DNA of 7,117 bases from an uncultured Collinsella sp. (GTDB lineage: Bacteria > Actinomycetota > Coriobacteriia > Coriobacteriales > Coriobacteriaceae), in assembly GCA_900761995.1 (NCBI GenBank), contig CAAFEY010000079.1:1-7117 (forward strand), read 5' to 3'. Made by a program: the position numbers and the translations under genes. Below, in pieces: positions 6,250 through 7,117 of the stretch. The number at the start of each line of letters is the position of its first letter. The stretch's first letter is position 1. The notes beneath the pieces are model-generated. The model was not told the origin of the DNA and did no database searches. It saw only the letters and a list, made by a program, of their open reading frames with translations.

Positions 6250-7117
6250 CTATGCATTAAAAACGTAACGATCCAGGCGGTCGCACGCCTCCTTTGCGCG
6301 CGAAAGCGGCAGAGCCAGATTCACGCGAATGTGGCAGGGCCCATGGAACGGGCGGCCGTCCTGATAGCCCACGCCCACGCGCGCACCCTCGTCGAGCAGC
6401 CATTGAATGTCGCGACCGTGTGCACGGCACCACTCCGTGCAGTCCAGGAACACCATATAGGTGCCCTGCGGGCGCGAATAGGCCACGCCCTTAAAATGCT
6501 CGTCAACGTAATCGCAGAAATAGTCGACGTTGCCCTTGATGACCTCGTTGAGCTCGTCCACCCACTCGTAGCCTTGCGGCTGGTAGGCGCCGATGAGCGC
6601 ATGCATCGAGAGGACATTCATCTCGTTGTAGTGGGTCTTGTTGGACACGGCGCACACGCGGTCGCGCAGCGTCTCGTTGTAGATGATGTGGTAGCTGCCG
6701 ACCAGGCCCGCGAGGTTGAAAGTCTTGCTGGGCGCATAAAGGGCGACCGTGCGCATGCGGGCGTCCTCGCTCACCGACTGCGTCGGGATATGCTTGTGTC
6801 CGGGACGGATGATATCGGACCAAATCTCGTCCGAGATCACCACGCAATCGTGCTGGCGGTAGATGTCCATGGCGCGCTCGATCTCGTCACGCTCCCACAC
6901 GCGGCCGCAGGGATTGTGCGGCGAGCAGAACACGGCGGCATGGATATGGTTTTGTGCGAGCTTGCGCTCCATGTCCTCAAAATCCATGCGCCACACGCCC
7001 TGATCGTCGAGCTTAAGCGGGCTGTGGACAATGCGATAGCCCGCGGCCTCGATGGACTTGGTAAAGCCGATGTAGGTGGGACTGTGGACCAGCACCGCAT
7101 CGCCCGGCTGGACATAT
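6250..7117 (-). CDS. PatB/MalY family pyridoxal-phosphate-dependent C-S lyase / aminotransferase (5' partial)
   Basis: A cytoplasmic fold-type I PLP enzyme, most like the MalY/PatB cystathionine beta-lyases, which split cystathionine or cysteine S-conjugates into a thiol, pyruvate and ammonia. The frame stays open to the window edge, giving 288 visible residues; family members run near 390, so roughly the first 100 are missing. The GTG at 7093-7095 is internal, because PGDAVLVHSPTY reads straight through it. Visible motifs in window numbering are SPHNPCGRVW (65-74, with the cofactor-binding Asn68 of the NPxGR motif), ISDEIWSD (94-101, with Asp96 expected to hold the PLP ring nitrogen) and YAPSKTFNLAGL (127-138, with Lys131 forming the Schiff base). 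Near the end, HIRVNLALP carries Arg264, the usual substrate-carboxylate ligand. All catalytic residues that can be seen are intact. It stops at TAG and is separated from the downstream sensor operon by 147 bases holding a hairpin, so a functional link is not implied. An aminotransferase role cannot be excluded. Confidence 0.9.
   Translation of the reverse strand, partial: YVQPGDAVLVHSPTYIGFTKSIEAAGYRIVHSPLKLDDQGVWRMDFEDMERKLAQNHIHAAVFCSPHNPCGRVWERDEIERAMDIYRQHDCVVISDEIWSDIIRPGHKHIPTQSVSEDARMRTVALYAPSKTFNLAGLVGSYHIIYNETLRDRVCAVSNKTHYNEMNVLSMHALIGAYQPQGYEWVDELNEVIKGNVDYFCDYVDEHFKGVAYSRPQGTYMVFLDCTEWCRAHGRDIQWLLDEGARVGVGYQDGRPFHGPCHIRVNLALPLSRAKEACDRLDRYVFNA

Noticed and set aside
7093..7095. 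GTG as start of the C-S lyase gene
   Set aside because: Family sequence (PGDAVLVHSPTY) reads through it and the frame stays open to the window edge.

Overview
The window looks like chromosomal DNA from a fairly GC-rich (judged by eye, not counted) gut actinobacterium of the Coriobacteriia, most plausibly Collinsella or a close relative. That placement is an inference from codon use and the style of the large hybrid sensor kinases; no rRNA or other taxonomic marker is present. It holds five protein-coding genes, two of them cut by the window edges. There are no RNA genes, insertion sequences, CRISPR arrays or phage genes, and no stretch over 300 bases lacks a gene.

Left half, + strand: the window opens inside a large hybrid sensor histidine kinase (1-2451, 5' end missing). 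Its extracytoplasmic part consists of solute-binding-protein (SBP_bac_3-like) modules, followed by one membrane helix, a HisKA/HATPase kinase core and a C-terminal receiver. Forty bases later comes a small flavin-binding protein of the pyridoxamine-phosphate-oxidase/NimA-like family (2492-2971), probably on the same transcript. A 17-bp perfect hairpin (2999-3038) separates this unit from the convergent one on the right.

Right half, - strand, read leftward: the 3' part of a PatB/MalY-type PLP-dependent C-S lyase (6250-7117, N-terminus missing), then a second hairpin (6198-6230). Next is a two-gene unit: a stand-alone membrane-anchored or secreted SBP_bac_3 protein (5230-6102) whose TGA stop overlaps, as ATGA, the ATG of a second hybrid sensor histidine kinase (3041-5233). 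No ABC permease or ATPase gene accompanies the binding protein.

How it fits together: the two kinases are clearly related (same H-box, N-box, G-box and receiver motifs, same C-terminal receiver layout) and converge on a shared hairpin. In one, the SBP sensor is fused to the kinase. In the other, the SBP is a separate, translationally coupled gene and the kinase has its own Cache-like outer domain. The likeliest reading is two related nutrient- or metabolite-sensing phosphorelays, one with a fused and one with a split periplasmic sensor. Neither the HPt protein nor the final response regulator they would need lies in this window.
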